From Cryptomeria japonica (taxonomy: Eukaryota > Streptophyta > Pinopsida > Cupressales > Cupressaceae): a DNA stretch of 64,000 nucleotides. Made by a program: the position numbers and the translations under genes. Below, in pieces: positions 49,945 through 61,494 of this stretch (position 1 is the first letter of the stretch; each line of letters opens with the position of its first letter). The DNA lies in assembly GCF_030272615.1 (NCBI RefSeq), contig NC_081413.1, forward strand, positions 336,469,302-336,533,301. Direction: 5' to 3'. Below the pieces are notes generated by a model. The model did not search any database. It worked only from the letters and a program-made list of their open reading frames with translations, and had not been told where the DNA came from.

Positions 49945-52889
49945 ACATTTGTCCAAACCCTAGGATAAGAGGGTTTGCAGACCCAGTAAGAGGAAATTGA
50001 GTAGTTCTCTCTCCCAACTACACTAAAACACTTCAAAACACCTTGAGGAGGAATAAAATAAATCTTCTATCATGAAAAACACATCTCAGGTCTATACCAA
50101 TCCATACAAGAGAGAATCAGAAGTTTGTTACGTGTGTTCGCAAGAAAATCACAGAGAATGCAGTGATGTTTTTGTATTTCTTCCACAACCAAACTTACAA
50201 TATCAACCCCAAAGGTCTTATAGATCATTAAATTCCTTCCCTCAAATGGCCCAATCAGTTTTTGAATTGGTTGGCCACTGGAAACCACTTTGGCAAAATG
50301 TTGTCAACTTTGACAACAAAAGTTGCAAAGTTGCTCATGCAGCTTTTGCAAATTTTTATAACTTTGACATGTATAAGAAAAAACCCTAAAAAAAACCCTA
50401 TAATCATTACATATAAGCCACATATGCCTCAGAAACATGATTTCCAATGATGTCTCCGTATTTCCACATTTGAATGACCTTTGACCATAGTTGACCAACT
50501 AGGTCCTGATAGGGTACAATGAACAAAAGTGGCACAAAGGCCTTACATCATGAGAAGATCAATATGAAATGGTCCAAGTGACCTTATTACATCATAGAAA
50601 CATGAAAACACACACAAAAAAGACAGTGGGCTTCATGAGACTTCTAGGTGTTCCTGCACCAGATCCAAAGCATAGAAATGAGTTCAAAAGCTAATCCAAA
50701 AAAAATTTCAATCTTCTACATTGAGGCAACAAAATCTCATTGGAGCTCACATAAACATTCCTCAACAACGGGGCATTCTTCCTCCCGGTGGAGCAAACCA
50801 ACATAAGAACAATATCCTTAATGGTGAGGCACAAATCCTCTCACTGAAGCATAAAACCAACATAAATAGATCAAGATGACATCATTAAAACCTTTGAGGA
50901 ACTCAATGCGATCACAAAATGCCTCTCGTAAATGCACAAAAATAAAAAAGGAGACTAAACTAGGCAAAACCATCAAAACTAGCAGCTCTAGGTAGAATAG
51001 TGCACCAAAAACTTAGACTAGCATTCCTAGGAGACAATTTAGCTCTCCCAAGACATCTTTTAGCATTTTGGGGTCTTCTTTTGGTTTTTTGGGACCAAAC
51101 ATTAGGGTTTTGGGTTAAAATACAAAAAAACACATAAAACAGACAAGATTTGAAATAAAACTTGCCCACATTTGTATAAGGACACTCAGATGATTAAACG
51201 ACACTCCCATGAGGTGCAAGAGGATGATAGAGCATAAATGAAACACGCAAACAAAAATTTATGATCACATAAGTGGAAATTGACGCCAAACTTAAGTCAC
51301 ATCCACACTCAAATGTGCACAGAACTTCTCCAAATCTTGAACAGTAACATAGGGAGATACAATAATATAATTATAGACTCAATAAAATATTTGGAAGGCA
51401 TTATAATTCCAAAAAAATAAACAAATAATGTTTAGGATAGGCTGTGTTAAATATCAACTCCACAGAACAACCAAAATCAACTCCCGACAATGCCACATTC
51501 ACATGATTTTGTAGAAAAAACATAGATTCTAAAGGAGATGCATAAAACTTATAAGGAGAGATGCAAATAGAATTCCAAAATATTATTGAGCTCAATCAAA
51601 ATTACAAAGGCCAGGAAATACAAACTCAAAAATGAAATGCACAAAATATACATTCCTAGCAACTCCTAAAATCTAGATTTTCACAATACCTCAAATACAA
51701 ACCCAATCATTCCTAAAATCTTTCTCAAAACCAAATTTGAATTATTCAAACATAAAATCCATCCTGAAATCAATATTTCAACAATCACATTGCAGACAAT
51801 CTTTTCAAACTAAAATTGCAGAGAGAAGCCAAAAGATCCAACCCGGAGATCGCAATCCAACAAGGGAAAATTTGATGAAGAACAATTACAATCTAGAAAT
51901 CCAAGCAAGCAATCTTCAATCCAAGCTCCAACAATTTTGAAATCCCAAAAATGTAGTCCAAAATCTCTCAGAAGTAACCCAACAACATACACATAAAACT
52001 CAATAAATAAAAATAAAACTCCTAACTATAGAAATCTCTCGGCCAATCAGAAAATTCTAATAAACTATATATTATACCTACCATGTGTGAAAACGAGGTA
52101 AGTATTATTTAACAATATTATTTACTTACCCTACTCAAAATCAATCGATAAAAATAAGGGGTAGGTTAACTTTATAATATAACCAATTATGCAAATAAGA
52201 ATAATGTAATAGTATGAACATAAATGGGATGATAACAAATCAAATCCCAATAATTAAACAAATAAATAAAAGCTTAATAAATAGAAACTCAGAATTAAAT
52301 ATAAAATCAAATCAACAATAAAGCATAAACAACAAGTAATAAATCAATTAAATAATAAATAAATAATCATTAAACACTAAATGAATCATAAAATAATCAA
52401 TTGAGCAATAAATCAAATAAACCAATAAATTAATCTCAATTAAATAATTATAAAATCTCAACAATAAATTAAATATCGAATAATCAATTAAACGTTAAAT
52501 AAACCAAATAAATAAATAGCCAACAAACAATAAGTCAATTAATTAAATAAATCAAGCTCAATTAATTATTAACCAAGCCTACAAAAATAAATATTAAATA
52601 ACCATCCAAATAATAATCAAATAATCAAACCATCAAATAAATCAACAATAGTATTAATACTATACTAATCAAATATCACCTTACATATAATAACATACTC
52701 ACAACACCTCAGGCAATCCGACAAAGGCTCAAAATCGACACAAGACTCTAACCACCAAATTGCACTACAACACAACTGACAAGGTGAAAAACTTAAGCCT
52801 AGAGTTTGCGAGGAAAACACATGCCATCTCCAACAACTTGCCATTGGGATAAGACACACTCAGACCTATGAGACTAGGTGGAGTTGATG
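49945..52889 (-). mobile_element. Probable LTR-F interior, non-coding
   Basis: No recognisable gene; ORFs up to about 105 codons (50072-50389) lack family features. The stretch lies between LTR-D and solo LTR-E. With E removed it continues into 57053-57367 and then to the LTR-F start at 58420. It is therefore probably the body of LTR-F in minus orientation, into which element D (right flank ACATT at 49945-49949) also inserted. The end of LTR-F was not found. Confidence 0.5.
52241..52660. repeat. G-poor AATAAATCAA-rich tract
   Basis: About 420 bp of almost only A, T and C on the + strand, built from irregular AATAAAT, CAATTAAAT and AATCAA phrases. It looks like an eroded AT-rich tandem repeat, comparable with the TTAATT-rich tandem units at 56585-56850 in LTR-E. 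Confidence 0.6.
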
Positions 52890-55800
52890 TCTAGTGTGAG
52901 GCCTCACCTCGACTTAGTCTGACACTTCAGTGATTTTTATATTGAGACAATTATGGATACTTTATTTTGATGCATTTTTGAATTTAGAACTTATATGATT
53001 TTCAGGATTTGCATAACATTGCTATATATTGATGATTTATTTATATGCTATATGAGATAGAACACTACATGATTTTTGAATAAGATGAAATTGCGGTGAT
53101 AAATGTCGTTATTGATTTTGCAGGACTTTACTATGATAATAGAATTATGATGTATGTTTAAGTTTATGAGAATTGGGATGAATTGCTTATGTGAAATTGC
53201 CTGGATAAAAGATGTATTTAATTTGTTCAGATGTAAATTGTATGCAATTGATGATGTGTGTTATTATTCCTTTGAATTATATTATATGTGGATATTTGAA
53301 AGGACTAATGTGTAAATTGAGATGCACAGGAAGTTATCCATGTGACCATGGAAATTTACGGAGAACCAAACCTAGACTTATGTATGTTCGTAAGTCAGGG
53401 GTTGTCTATTTGGAGAGACAACACCCCGTTTGTGTTGTATTTTATTCGTAACAGTATATGCTGCATGTGTGTTAAGTATATTTAATTTACTTGTGTAAAA
53501 TCCACAAGAGACGATTTCATGTTTTAAATTGTAAAAGTGTTTTATTTGTGTCACTTGACACATGTGTGGATTTAAGTTTAAATTTTATTTTTGTCTCTTG
53601 GTGGGAAAGTGTTCAACTATAGCTTTTTCAATTAATGTAACGTGATGTCATAAATACCTTGGGTAAAGAATCTTTGGGGTGGTCAACATAGGTTTGACCC
53701 GAAAATAAACTTCAGAGGGGTTTAAAATGGGTTAAATGAACACCTAGGGATAGTTTAATAGGGTTTCCTAAAGCCCATAAGGTATACCTAAGGGTTAGGG
53801 GTAATTTTAGGCAAGTTTCTACTCCTAAGTGACCTTTTAGACACTCTAAAATTTGACTTTTTTGAGTTGTGCGAAAATTGAAATTAGAAGTTTGAACCTA
53901 GTTGTAAACTTTCCCTTTTGAATGAGAGTTCTCTTTTCCATTCTATCTTACCTTCCTCTTTAGTTTTTAGAAACTTGTGAGAACTGAGAGAATGCGCTTC
54001 TTAAGCAAGAAATGGAAAATTTGAGGGTAATCACCCACTCTCCATTTTTGGAGACAAGAGAAATTTGAAAAAAAAAAAAAAAAGGAATAGAATAGATTGG
54101 AATAGTAAAAATTTGGCTAAGGGTAGAAGGAGAAGATTCGTGGAAATTGGGCAGCTCTTCCTCAAATACTATCCTACCTTTGGGCAGATTAAGGTTGGTT
54201 ACATTCTTCTTTAAATGTCTTCTTTTTGCATGTGTTTTGAAGGTATGTAGGTGTAAGAAATCTGTTTTCTTGTATGTCCTTTTTGGGAATTTCATTTGGT
54301 ATTTTGTATTATGTTTTGTATGTGTTTTTGGGAGTTTTTCAAGACCTCTTACTCTTGGGAGAGAGGAGGATCTTGTGGGTGGTAGGAGTGACAACCCTCG
54401 AGTGAGAGACTCTCGTTTTGAGAGCGATCACAAGGGATTTTTGTGTGACCCTTGCTGCATGGCCTGTTTGTGCAATGGGGGTCATAAGGAGGGATATAAG
54501 GCTAGAATGCCTTAGGGGGCATAAGGAATAAGGGGTTGAAATTTCTTGATGTATTTGTTGTGCCATGAGGTGGCTACATGTTTTCCATACTTGCAGTTCT
54601 CCTCAGGGTATTGGTCCACTACCACCCTTAAAAAGGTCATCACCAAAGTGTGGTGCAGTGTAGCCGGGATGGGTGTGTGTTTGAAATCTGTGTGCATTCT
54701 GTCTACTATGTGTTTGCATGTTTGTATCCAGTCTAGGGCTTGGTTCTCTGAGCTTGGGGGTGGCTACCAGTTAGCCTAGGCTGGGAGGTGAGCACTTCAT
54801 GGTCATATTTGTGATTTATTATGCAAGATTGTCGAAAGAAAAGAATAGGTCAAGTGGGAAGTTGCAGGAGATTTAATTGCAGTTGTATTTATTAGTTTTA
54901 AAAAGAAGAAATATACCCTCATTCGTTGGAATGAGAGGCTAATTGTAAATTTGAAATAAAGGTCCATGAGATTAGTTATTGTATTTAATTTAAGAAACAT
55001 CTTGTAAATTTTGCAGAATATCTTTAGGATTGTAAAAAGCTAGATATATTCATATTTTCTATTTGAAAAGAAATACTTTTGAATTGCATGCAATAATCAT
55101 TGAAATATGAAAATCAGTTTTATTTAATTCGGTGTTTTCTTTTTATATGTGAATTTGTCTTCATTTTATTTGCAGAAAATATGAGTTGTAGTTGTTGTTA
55201 GATTTTAATAAAAATATCTATTCAGTTGCTGTAGTAATTGTAGAATCAGTAAATGTATTTATTGCAGAAAAGAATTATGCATTCCTAAATCAGTATTCCC
55301 TAAGTTCAGAAAAAAGTATATCCGATGTGTTAAGATAAATAGTTTAGCAGGAAGTTTATTCCATTCTTAGGCATTTAAAATAATGTTAAATAGGAAAGGC
55401 ATAAATTAGATTTGCATGCATACTGTAGATTAAAAATAAATTTTATATTTCTATTTCTTGTAAAAGCAATAAAGTACAATATAGTTCTAGAAAATATTCC
55501 TCCATTTACTTCAGAAAGTCAGACATTTATTTTAAATACTGGCAATATTTAGTTTCGGAAATTGATATCTACATTAAACAGATTTATTACTTTACTTCTT
55601 CTCCTACAATTGAAAATCAGAATCTTCCATGAATTCGATTTTATTTTAAGAAAAGAAATAATAATATAAGTTATATATAAATATATATAATTATATACAT
55701 GTAGATTTCATGTATATATTTATATATACATATATATAAAACATATCATAAAATTTACCTGTGAAATAAATGTAGATATAAACCTATATATATATATATG

Positions 55801-55928
55801 AATATATACATATGAAAATGTATATATGTATATATATATATAAAGATATATATATATATATATATATAGATTTATTAAACTTAATGGATTTCCTTTCTTT
55901 TAAAAAAAAATGCATGTAAACATATATG

Positions 55929-55968
<40 letters not shown>

Positions 55969-56044
55969 ATATAAAAAAAAAAAAGAATTAAAAAAAAAAA
56001 GAATGAAACTTATTTGGGAAGGGCCGAGCAGGGCACGTAGTCCC

Positions 56045-56215
56045 TGTGCGGGCCGCGACCAACACAGAGGTCGCAGCCTCTGTGCGGGCTGCAGAACGCA
56101 CAGGGCCTGCGGCTCCCTATGTGGGCCGCGTCCGCACCAGTGGCCGCAGCCACTGTGCGGGCCGCGACACACACAATGGCCAAGGCCACTGTGTGGGCCG
56201 CGACCCTCATAGTGG
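56045..56215 (+). repeat. 36-bp GC-rich minisatellite (about five units) in LTR-E
   Basis: Units begin at 56045, 56081, 56118, 56154 and 56190 (36, 37, 36, 36 and a partial). Consensus: TGTGCGGGCCGCGAC followed by a CACAGTGGCCGCAGCCAC-like half. Several units contain an inverted repeat (CAGTGGCCGCAGCCACTG type, for example 56139-56156). Because 36 is a multiple of three, it makes ORFs of 12-residue repeats on both strands (69-125 codons), which I treat as artefacts. Confidence 0.85.
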
Positions 56216-56584
56216 GTCATCCCATTGGCGGCGCCGCTTCCCCTTTCGGCCGCCTCTCCCACAGTTCGGCCGCCCACTATTAAAAGCGCTGCCGACCTGC
56301 ATAGAAACCCTGCTACATAAAAGAATAAAATAAGATGAAACCCTAGCCCGGTTAGGGCTAGGGTAAATAAGAAAAGAATGAGTAATAAAAAAAAAAAGGG
56401 GGGGGTTAAATTTATAGATTAAAATAAGGGTTAGGGTTGCATGGGTAAACCCATTTGTGTTTTTTTTTTAAAATATAATAATATTATATTTATATAATAT
56501 TATTTATATTTATATATAGGTATGGTGAAATTATTTAATTTTAATTTTCAAAGAGAATTGAAATGCTATGAATCCAATTATAAG

Positions 56585-56850
56585 GAATTAATATTAGACT
56601 TTAAAATTAAATAAGTTGACTTGTTTAAATATTAGTGAGTACAATATTTATTTTAAATTTAAATTTATTGAGAAGTCCATGAACGGATTATTAATGAAAT
56701 TAATATTTATTTTTAACTTAAATAGGTTTAGGCATTCGTGAAATGAATATTAATAAAGTTAATATTGATTTTAATTTGAAGAGCTTGAATGGTTATGAAC
56801 TAAATATTATGAAGTAGATATTTAAATTTAAATTAAATAGATTGAGCAAC
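56585..56850 (+). repeat. Degenerate 57-60 bp AT-rich tandem repeat in LTR-E
   Basis: Four to five units of the form TTAATATT-ATTTTAA-TTAAAT-G-TT-A-GAAC-ATTA, starting near 56585, 56640, 56697, 56757 and 56814. Identity between units is low but the spacing is regular. Confidence 0.55.
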
Positions 56851-57052
56851 AATAAGCTAGTCCCCTTTTTATCCGTAGTTAATCTTAAATGGTTTTTCTG
56901 TTATTTAAGTAGTAGATTAAAAGTTCATTTTAATATAGTTAAAACTAAAACTGCTTAGTGTGTTTCGTATTAGCGAATTTAATGTTATATAGTTGTTATT
57001 TTAAGAAAAAATTTATCCCGTTCTTGCCCTAAATTTTGGGCATGACATCTAG

Positions 57053-57367
57053 TACCTACAATCCTACATCCACCACTACACATAATGTAATATATATATA
57101 ATATATATACATCAGAGGAGAATCACAACGTCATATCGTGCTCACAATGAGTGGTATGACATCATCTCTAATCATGAAGACACTAGAAGAGAATCACAAA
57201 CATCGTAGCGTCAATTCAAACATCACAATCACAGAGTAGGGTTAGCGTAATCATAATCTCATCAAAATATCATAAGCAATATGATCCATGATGAATAATG
57301 AGCACATATAAATCATCAAAATAGATCTACCTTCATATCTAATTCAATCATGAAATAGGGTTAGTAT
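57053..57367 (-). mobile_element. LTR-F fragment between LTR-E and the copia-type LTR
   Basis: 315 bp, non-coding, AT-rich. Joined in order with 58338-58420 once the copia-type LTR is removed, and with 52889 downwards once LTR-E is removed. Confidence 0.5.
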
Positions 57368-58337
57368 TGTTGGAATCCAAGAACACTGAGAGGGGGGGGT
57401 GAATCATTTTTCTACCGATATGATCAATTTTAGCCTTGTTAAAATATGCATACACCAACTGGTATACCGGTACATAAAGAATTGAAAGAAGTAAAGAAAC
57501 TAATAAGCCAATCACATAAACGAACACCATAACACACATAATTATACGTGGAAAACCTCAAAGAGGAAAAACCACGGTGGGATCTGTGACCCATAATATC
57601 AATTCACTGGCCATATGAAGAGATATTAAAAAATATAAGGGGCCTGCACTTGTAGGAAGTCTTACAGCCTATAGCACACTGCTCAATCACAAAAGGAACC
57701 TCACTGACTACATATAAATCTGGACAACAATCCAAAGAAAAGAGTGAACTGCTAAGATAGCATCTTCTATGCTAGAATACAGTTCTGGTTAAGCTCTGTC
57801 TGTTTCGGTCTGAAACCCTAAACCCTTTACTGGAATACCCCTTTACACAAATATCCTCACATACATGATCTTTCTGATATATTTCACATCTCCTTCATTA
57901 TTTCCTTCCAATTATATATTCACATGATGATATCACATCCACATATTCCCTAATCTCACATATTACAAAATGATCTAATCCAACTAACCTATATACCCTA
58001 TACAATTTATCATGCCTTATGTTGGATTATAAAGATAATTACAATATGATTATACATGTCGGCTAGATAACATAAATACATGAATATCAAAATTAATTGC
58101 CGATGCCGGACCCAAAAGATGTTGGCCTCCAATACCTAAGCCATGTTGGCCTGCATTGCCGGTAACTTGAGAATTCCTTCCATCCTACCGATGTCGGTGT
58201 CGGTGAAGTGCTTGCCGGTACACAACTGAACCAAAACATGAAGCCGAAACAAGATATCATGTTGCAATCAATGACAACATAGTGAAACCAACCAATTGAG
58301 TGTCAATTGCCATCAAGTATATATCATGATACCAACA
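57368..58337 (-). mobile_element. Copia-type solo LTR (970 bp), minus orientation
   Basis: Bounded by TGTTGG (57368) and CCAACA (58332-58337). On the minus strand it shows the same layout as the LTR at 7916-9507: TTGTCATTGAT near its start, a CCACGGTGG-TTTTTCC block (rc at 57549-57581), and TGATTCACCCCCCCTCTCAG near its end (rc at about 57386-57405). Both flanks are LTR-F-like. I could not see a matching 5-bp duplication (AGTAT on the left, AATCA on the right), so the copy may be old or rearranged. Confidence 0.75.
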
Positions 58338-58420
58338 AATCATCATAAAGTAGACTAAGCTAGATCAATATAATGCTCTGATGTACAAAAATACAAGATG
58401 AATCAGGGAGGGGCACTACA
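58338..58420 (-). mobile_element. Start of LTR-F (3' LTR of gypsy element F)
   Basis: On the minus strand LTR-F begins TGTAGTGCCCCTCCCTG at 58420, directly after the decayed integrase end. The start resembles the LARD LTR start TGTAGTACCCCTACC. No clear polypurine tract precedes it. Confidence 0.6.
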
Positions 58421-58869
58421 TATAACTTGTGAAGGTTCATGTTATTAATATGATCTTCAAGTAATTCACCTTTTGGAGTAGATAGTTGATATGCTCCTAA
58501 GCCATAAAATGTAGAGGCCTAGCCAGTTAGGTTCAAACTTACCCCACTTCTCTCGATTTTACTAATTCATGGTATTTCTCTTAGAAGTACATCACCAATC
58601 TCAAATGTGTCAGGTTTTACCTTATTATTATAACTTTGTCTCATACGTTGTTGATAAGCCTTGAGATAATTCAAAGTATTATATCTACACTCATCTAGTA
58701 GTTCAAGGTCTTGTAATTGAGAGACTCTGTAATCCTCATCACGGATAAGATTGTGCAAGAAGACTTGTTTCTTGATGGAATAATGTGTAACTCCATTGAT
58801 TATCTTCCTTGATGAAGAAACTAAGGTATAATTACAAGTGTGGTTTACATTGGCCCATATGCATGTCAA
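58421..58869 (-). pseudogene. Integrase C-terminal remnant of Ty3/gypsy element F
   Basis: The reading frame 58869-58567 ends in a typical plant Ty3/gypsy integrase tail: LLDECRYNTLNYLKAYQQRM, then NNKVKPDTFEIGDVLLREI. Past a stop, the text to about 58430 still shows a KWGKFEPNWLG-like motif, the usual GKFEPNWEGP segment near the polyprotein end. The catalytic core and HHCC zinc domain are missing. Integrase inserts the cDNA into host DNA; this copy cannot function. Confidence 0.8.
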
Positions 58870-58905
58870 TTAAAAAAGTTTGGGCATCCCTGAGATCAAA
58901 GCCTC

Positions 58906-59670
58906 TCAAGGAAGTTCCATTAAAGGTTCATTGATGTGATATACCACCAAGGGAGATGGATGTATGGAATGAATGCTTGTGAGGTGAATTCTTATAAGTG
59001 TAAAATAAGTGAAATTAGGATGACTTGGTGGATACTTAGGATCAACAAGTATGCCTTTTGACTTATAAGTTTTAGAATTTATGCCCCAAATTAATTTAGT
59101 ATTAGAGGATATCAACTCTTGTTCTTTTGTCTTCATAATATTTATATGCTTGACTTTTATTTTTGTAGAGTCCAATAGCTTTTGATTTTGATTTTGATTT
59201 AGGCTAAAGGACTTCTCATTATTTTTTACTTTTAGATTTTTATTTTCAAAGCTTGACTTTTGATCCCAAATGAGTAAGGGCTTTTGTGATTCTTGTTGAT
59301 CCAAGTCTAGGAGAGGAGTGGAAATGGAAGGAGTGGATGAAATGGTAAAGATATATGAGTTCTCAAAAGGAATAGCGATATATTCAATGCATTATTTGTT
59401 AGAACCACTCTCAAGGCTATTGATATCAAGAGCCGCTTGGACCACTATAGGAGATTTGAATTTAGACTTAGAAGCTACAACACTAGGTGGTTCATACCCA
59501 TTTCCTTCACATTGTGAATTATTTATAGGCTATGAGGGATCTATAATTCCTTTCTCATGTAAACCAAGATATTTTCCTTAGTAGCCCAAAAATTGTAACT
59601 TGGTCTTGTGTTCATCCTCCTCATATTTCATATCTTCCTCTATGACGTTGTTATCCTCAGTACCCCAATC
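58906..59670 (-). pseudogene. Linker region of element F between protease and integrase remnants
   Basis: Frame 59304-58906 (132 codons) is Gln/Asn/Lys-rich and does not resemble reverse transcriptase or RNase H. Upstream, to about 59670, coding-like text (EEDMKYEEDEHKTKLQFLGY, GYEPPSVVASKSK) continues with stops. In gypsy polyproteins reverse transcriptase and RNase H should follow this linker; here they are absent. This fits an internal deletion or a non-autonomous derivative. Confidence 0.5.
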
Positions 59671-59673
59671 TTA

Positions 59674-60225
59674 TCAACCAAGTTTCTTAGGGAATAGTGG
59701 GAGTTGATAAACATGAAATATATACTCACCACATCCTATGTATTTAACCTTGATCTTGGCCTTGAAATCATGTTGCTTGGAAGTAGAAGCTTTTAATGAC
59801 TCAGGGTCAACATATGTTGAAGATGAACTAGCTTCATGATTGATAGGAATTGTTTCTTCTATCTTAGGACAAATTTTTTTGCAATATAGATATGGGTTTG
59901 GATCACCAAGAATTGTAACTTCCATTCCATTGTGTGGAAACTTTATGCATTGATGATATGTTGAAGGAACTGCTCTCATATCATGTATCCAAAGTTGTCC
60001 CAAAAGTATGTTATACGTGAGATCAAGATCTAGAACTTGGCGAACCACATCTCTTACTATTAGCCCCACTCTAAGTGGCAAGGTGACTATTCCTTTAGAA
60101 GAGTGGTCTTCATCATCATATTCTTTTATTGTTATCTTATTTCTAGAATCCACAACATCTTCAAAAAATACCAATGCTAGAACTACTTTTAAAGCATAAA
60201 TGTTAAGACCTACTCCATTTATCAA
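59674..60225 (-). pseudogene. Aspartic protease region of Ty3/gypsy element F
   Basis: Frame of 183 codons. The first half shows the C-terminal half of a retropepsin of the plant gypsy type: LPLRVGLIVRDVVRQVLDLD, then YNILLGQLWIHDMRAVPSTY and HQCIKFPHNG. The family motif YNILLGRPWIHD is changed at RP to QL. The catalytic Asp box would lie upstream of 60225, in a broken part. The end is a Ser/Thr-rich linker. Protease would mature the Gag-Pol polyprotein; this copy is a fragment. Confidence 0.8.
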
Positions 60226-60363
60226 GACTCACTTTATTCAATATTTATGGATGAAAGCCTCAATATGGAGTGGTTCATTATGTAGTTTCTATGGGGATGA
60301 ATGATCTGCTTTGGTGAATGTAAGACTGTGAGGTATAGAAAGGTGTCCCACCATGACTTGAGA

Positions 60364-60860
60364 CTAGTCCACCTTCAAAATAGTAGGCACTAAAGTTCCT
60401 TGCAAATTCTTGTCTAGGATAGCCTTATGCGAGGGTGATATGCACAACAATTCAAGGATGGATATGAGGGCTAGTGTCTTAAGCAATTGATTGACAATGT
60501 CATATTGATTTGTTGAGGAAGTAGTTTTGGACGTAGCACCTTGTAGAGTGACTTTACCTTGGTGAGTAGTAGCATTGCATTCAAGGGTTTTATCCTTAAT
60601 GGTTATGGTAGACACATGAGGGTTCACTTTAGAAATATGGTTCACTACCCATAAGATGCATTGGTATAACTGGCATTGTTATTTTAGGAGCTTTCCCCTT
60701 ATCATGTTTTGGGAATGTATCCTTAAAAATTTCATGCTCTTTATTGGATGAGTGACCTTCAACTTCAATTGTTCCATTTTCAATAAGATCTTGAATAAGG
60801 TTTTTCAATTTGTGATAATTACTAGTCTAATGCCCTTTGCTCTTATGATATTCACAATAC
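60364..60860 (-). pseudogene. Gag C-terminus and linker of Ty3/gypsy element F, cut by element G
   Basis: At 60855-60826 the minus strand reads CEYHKSKGH, then a TAG, then TSNYHKLKNLIQDLIENG. This is the Cys/His knuckle and following helix common in plant gypsy Gag. Frame 60645-60364 continues the linker before protease (NQYDIVNQLLKTLALISILE is a family-like segment). The Gag similarity stops at 60861, where the LTR of element G begins, so G interrupted an existing F copy. Confidence 0.75.
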
Positions 60861-61494
60861 TGGTGCAGGGCACTGAGGACATCTCATGCATTAGGGGTCA
60901 AGTAGTAGGCTTCTAGGTGTTTTGAGTCAATTTTGTGTGTAATAAGGTCATTGTGGACCATTTGTAAGGTGAACAAGGTCATTTAAGTGTTATACTGCAA
61001 ATATTGCACAAATTGCAAAAAAATGTAAAAGTTTTCATTACAAAATTGTAAAAGTTGCAAAAGTACAAACTGTGAAGGTGAAGGATCCTATTTGCTTGAG
61101 GAACTTTAAAAGTTAGTTTTGGTCAGTTTACGAAGTTGAAGGATGTTTATAAATACCTTGTAAATATTGAAGAAGGTTGTTGATTGAAAAAAATTTAAAC
61201 TTGAATGAAAAGACAACCCTTGCCACATTTTAATTGTATTTTTTTTGTTAATTTCGGACTAGGGTACAATCCCTACAGGTTGAGTGTTGAAGGAAGATGA
61301 ATTGGGATATGTGTTGGTCTGAATATATTTCCATTTGCATTCGATTTGGTGTAAATTCATTGATATTTGTGAATTTTAGAGGCATTCTTCTGAAACTGCC
61401 TGTGAGAAGCTAGTTTGAGGGTTTGAAGTCACAAAGACGAGTCCCTAGACCATTCCACCCATCTTTTTCTACTGTAACTTATCCAGCACATAAT
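60861..61494 (+). repeat. 5' LTR of element G (right border uncertain)
   Basis: Contains TTATAAATACC (about 61148-61158), a plausible TATA box, followed about 100-130 bp later by a leader (GGACTAGGGTACAATCCCTA). The right border is hidden by the LTR-B fragment that starts near 61495. No primer binding site is visible. Confidence 0.6.

Larger units (their letters stand above)
52895..57047 (+). mobile_element. LTR-E, 4153-bp solo LTR
   Basis: Starts TGTGAGGCCTCACC and ends GGGCATGACA, flanked by a perfect duplication TCTAG (52890-52894 and 57048-57052). The first bases contain a perfect 12-bp palindrome GTGAGGCCTCAC (52896-52907). Inside are a poly-A run (54068-54083), a purine-rich leader ending AGATTAAGGTTGG (about 54186-54198), several TA microsatellites (55680-55960), a GC island with a 36-bp minisatellite and a 57-60 bp AT-rich tandem repeat. 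No primer site or internal domain, so it is a solo LTR. The ORFs 53960-54394 and 54147-54515 on opposite strands overlap each other and are not supported as genes. Confidence 0.87.

Noticed and set aside
53960..54515. Opposite-strand ORFs of 144 and 122 codons in LTR-E
   Set aside because: They overlap each other, include the poly-A/poly-T run, and lie inside a solo LTR.
55900..56333. ORFs with 12-residue repeats (GRGPHS, CAGRD types)
   Set aside because: Produced by the 36-bp minisatellite; overlapping ORFs on both strands and no start context or domain.
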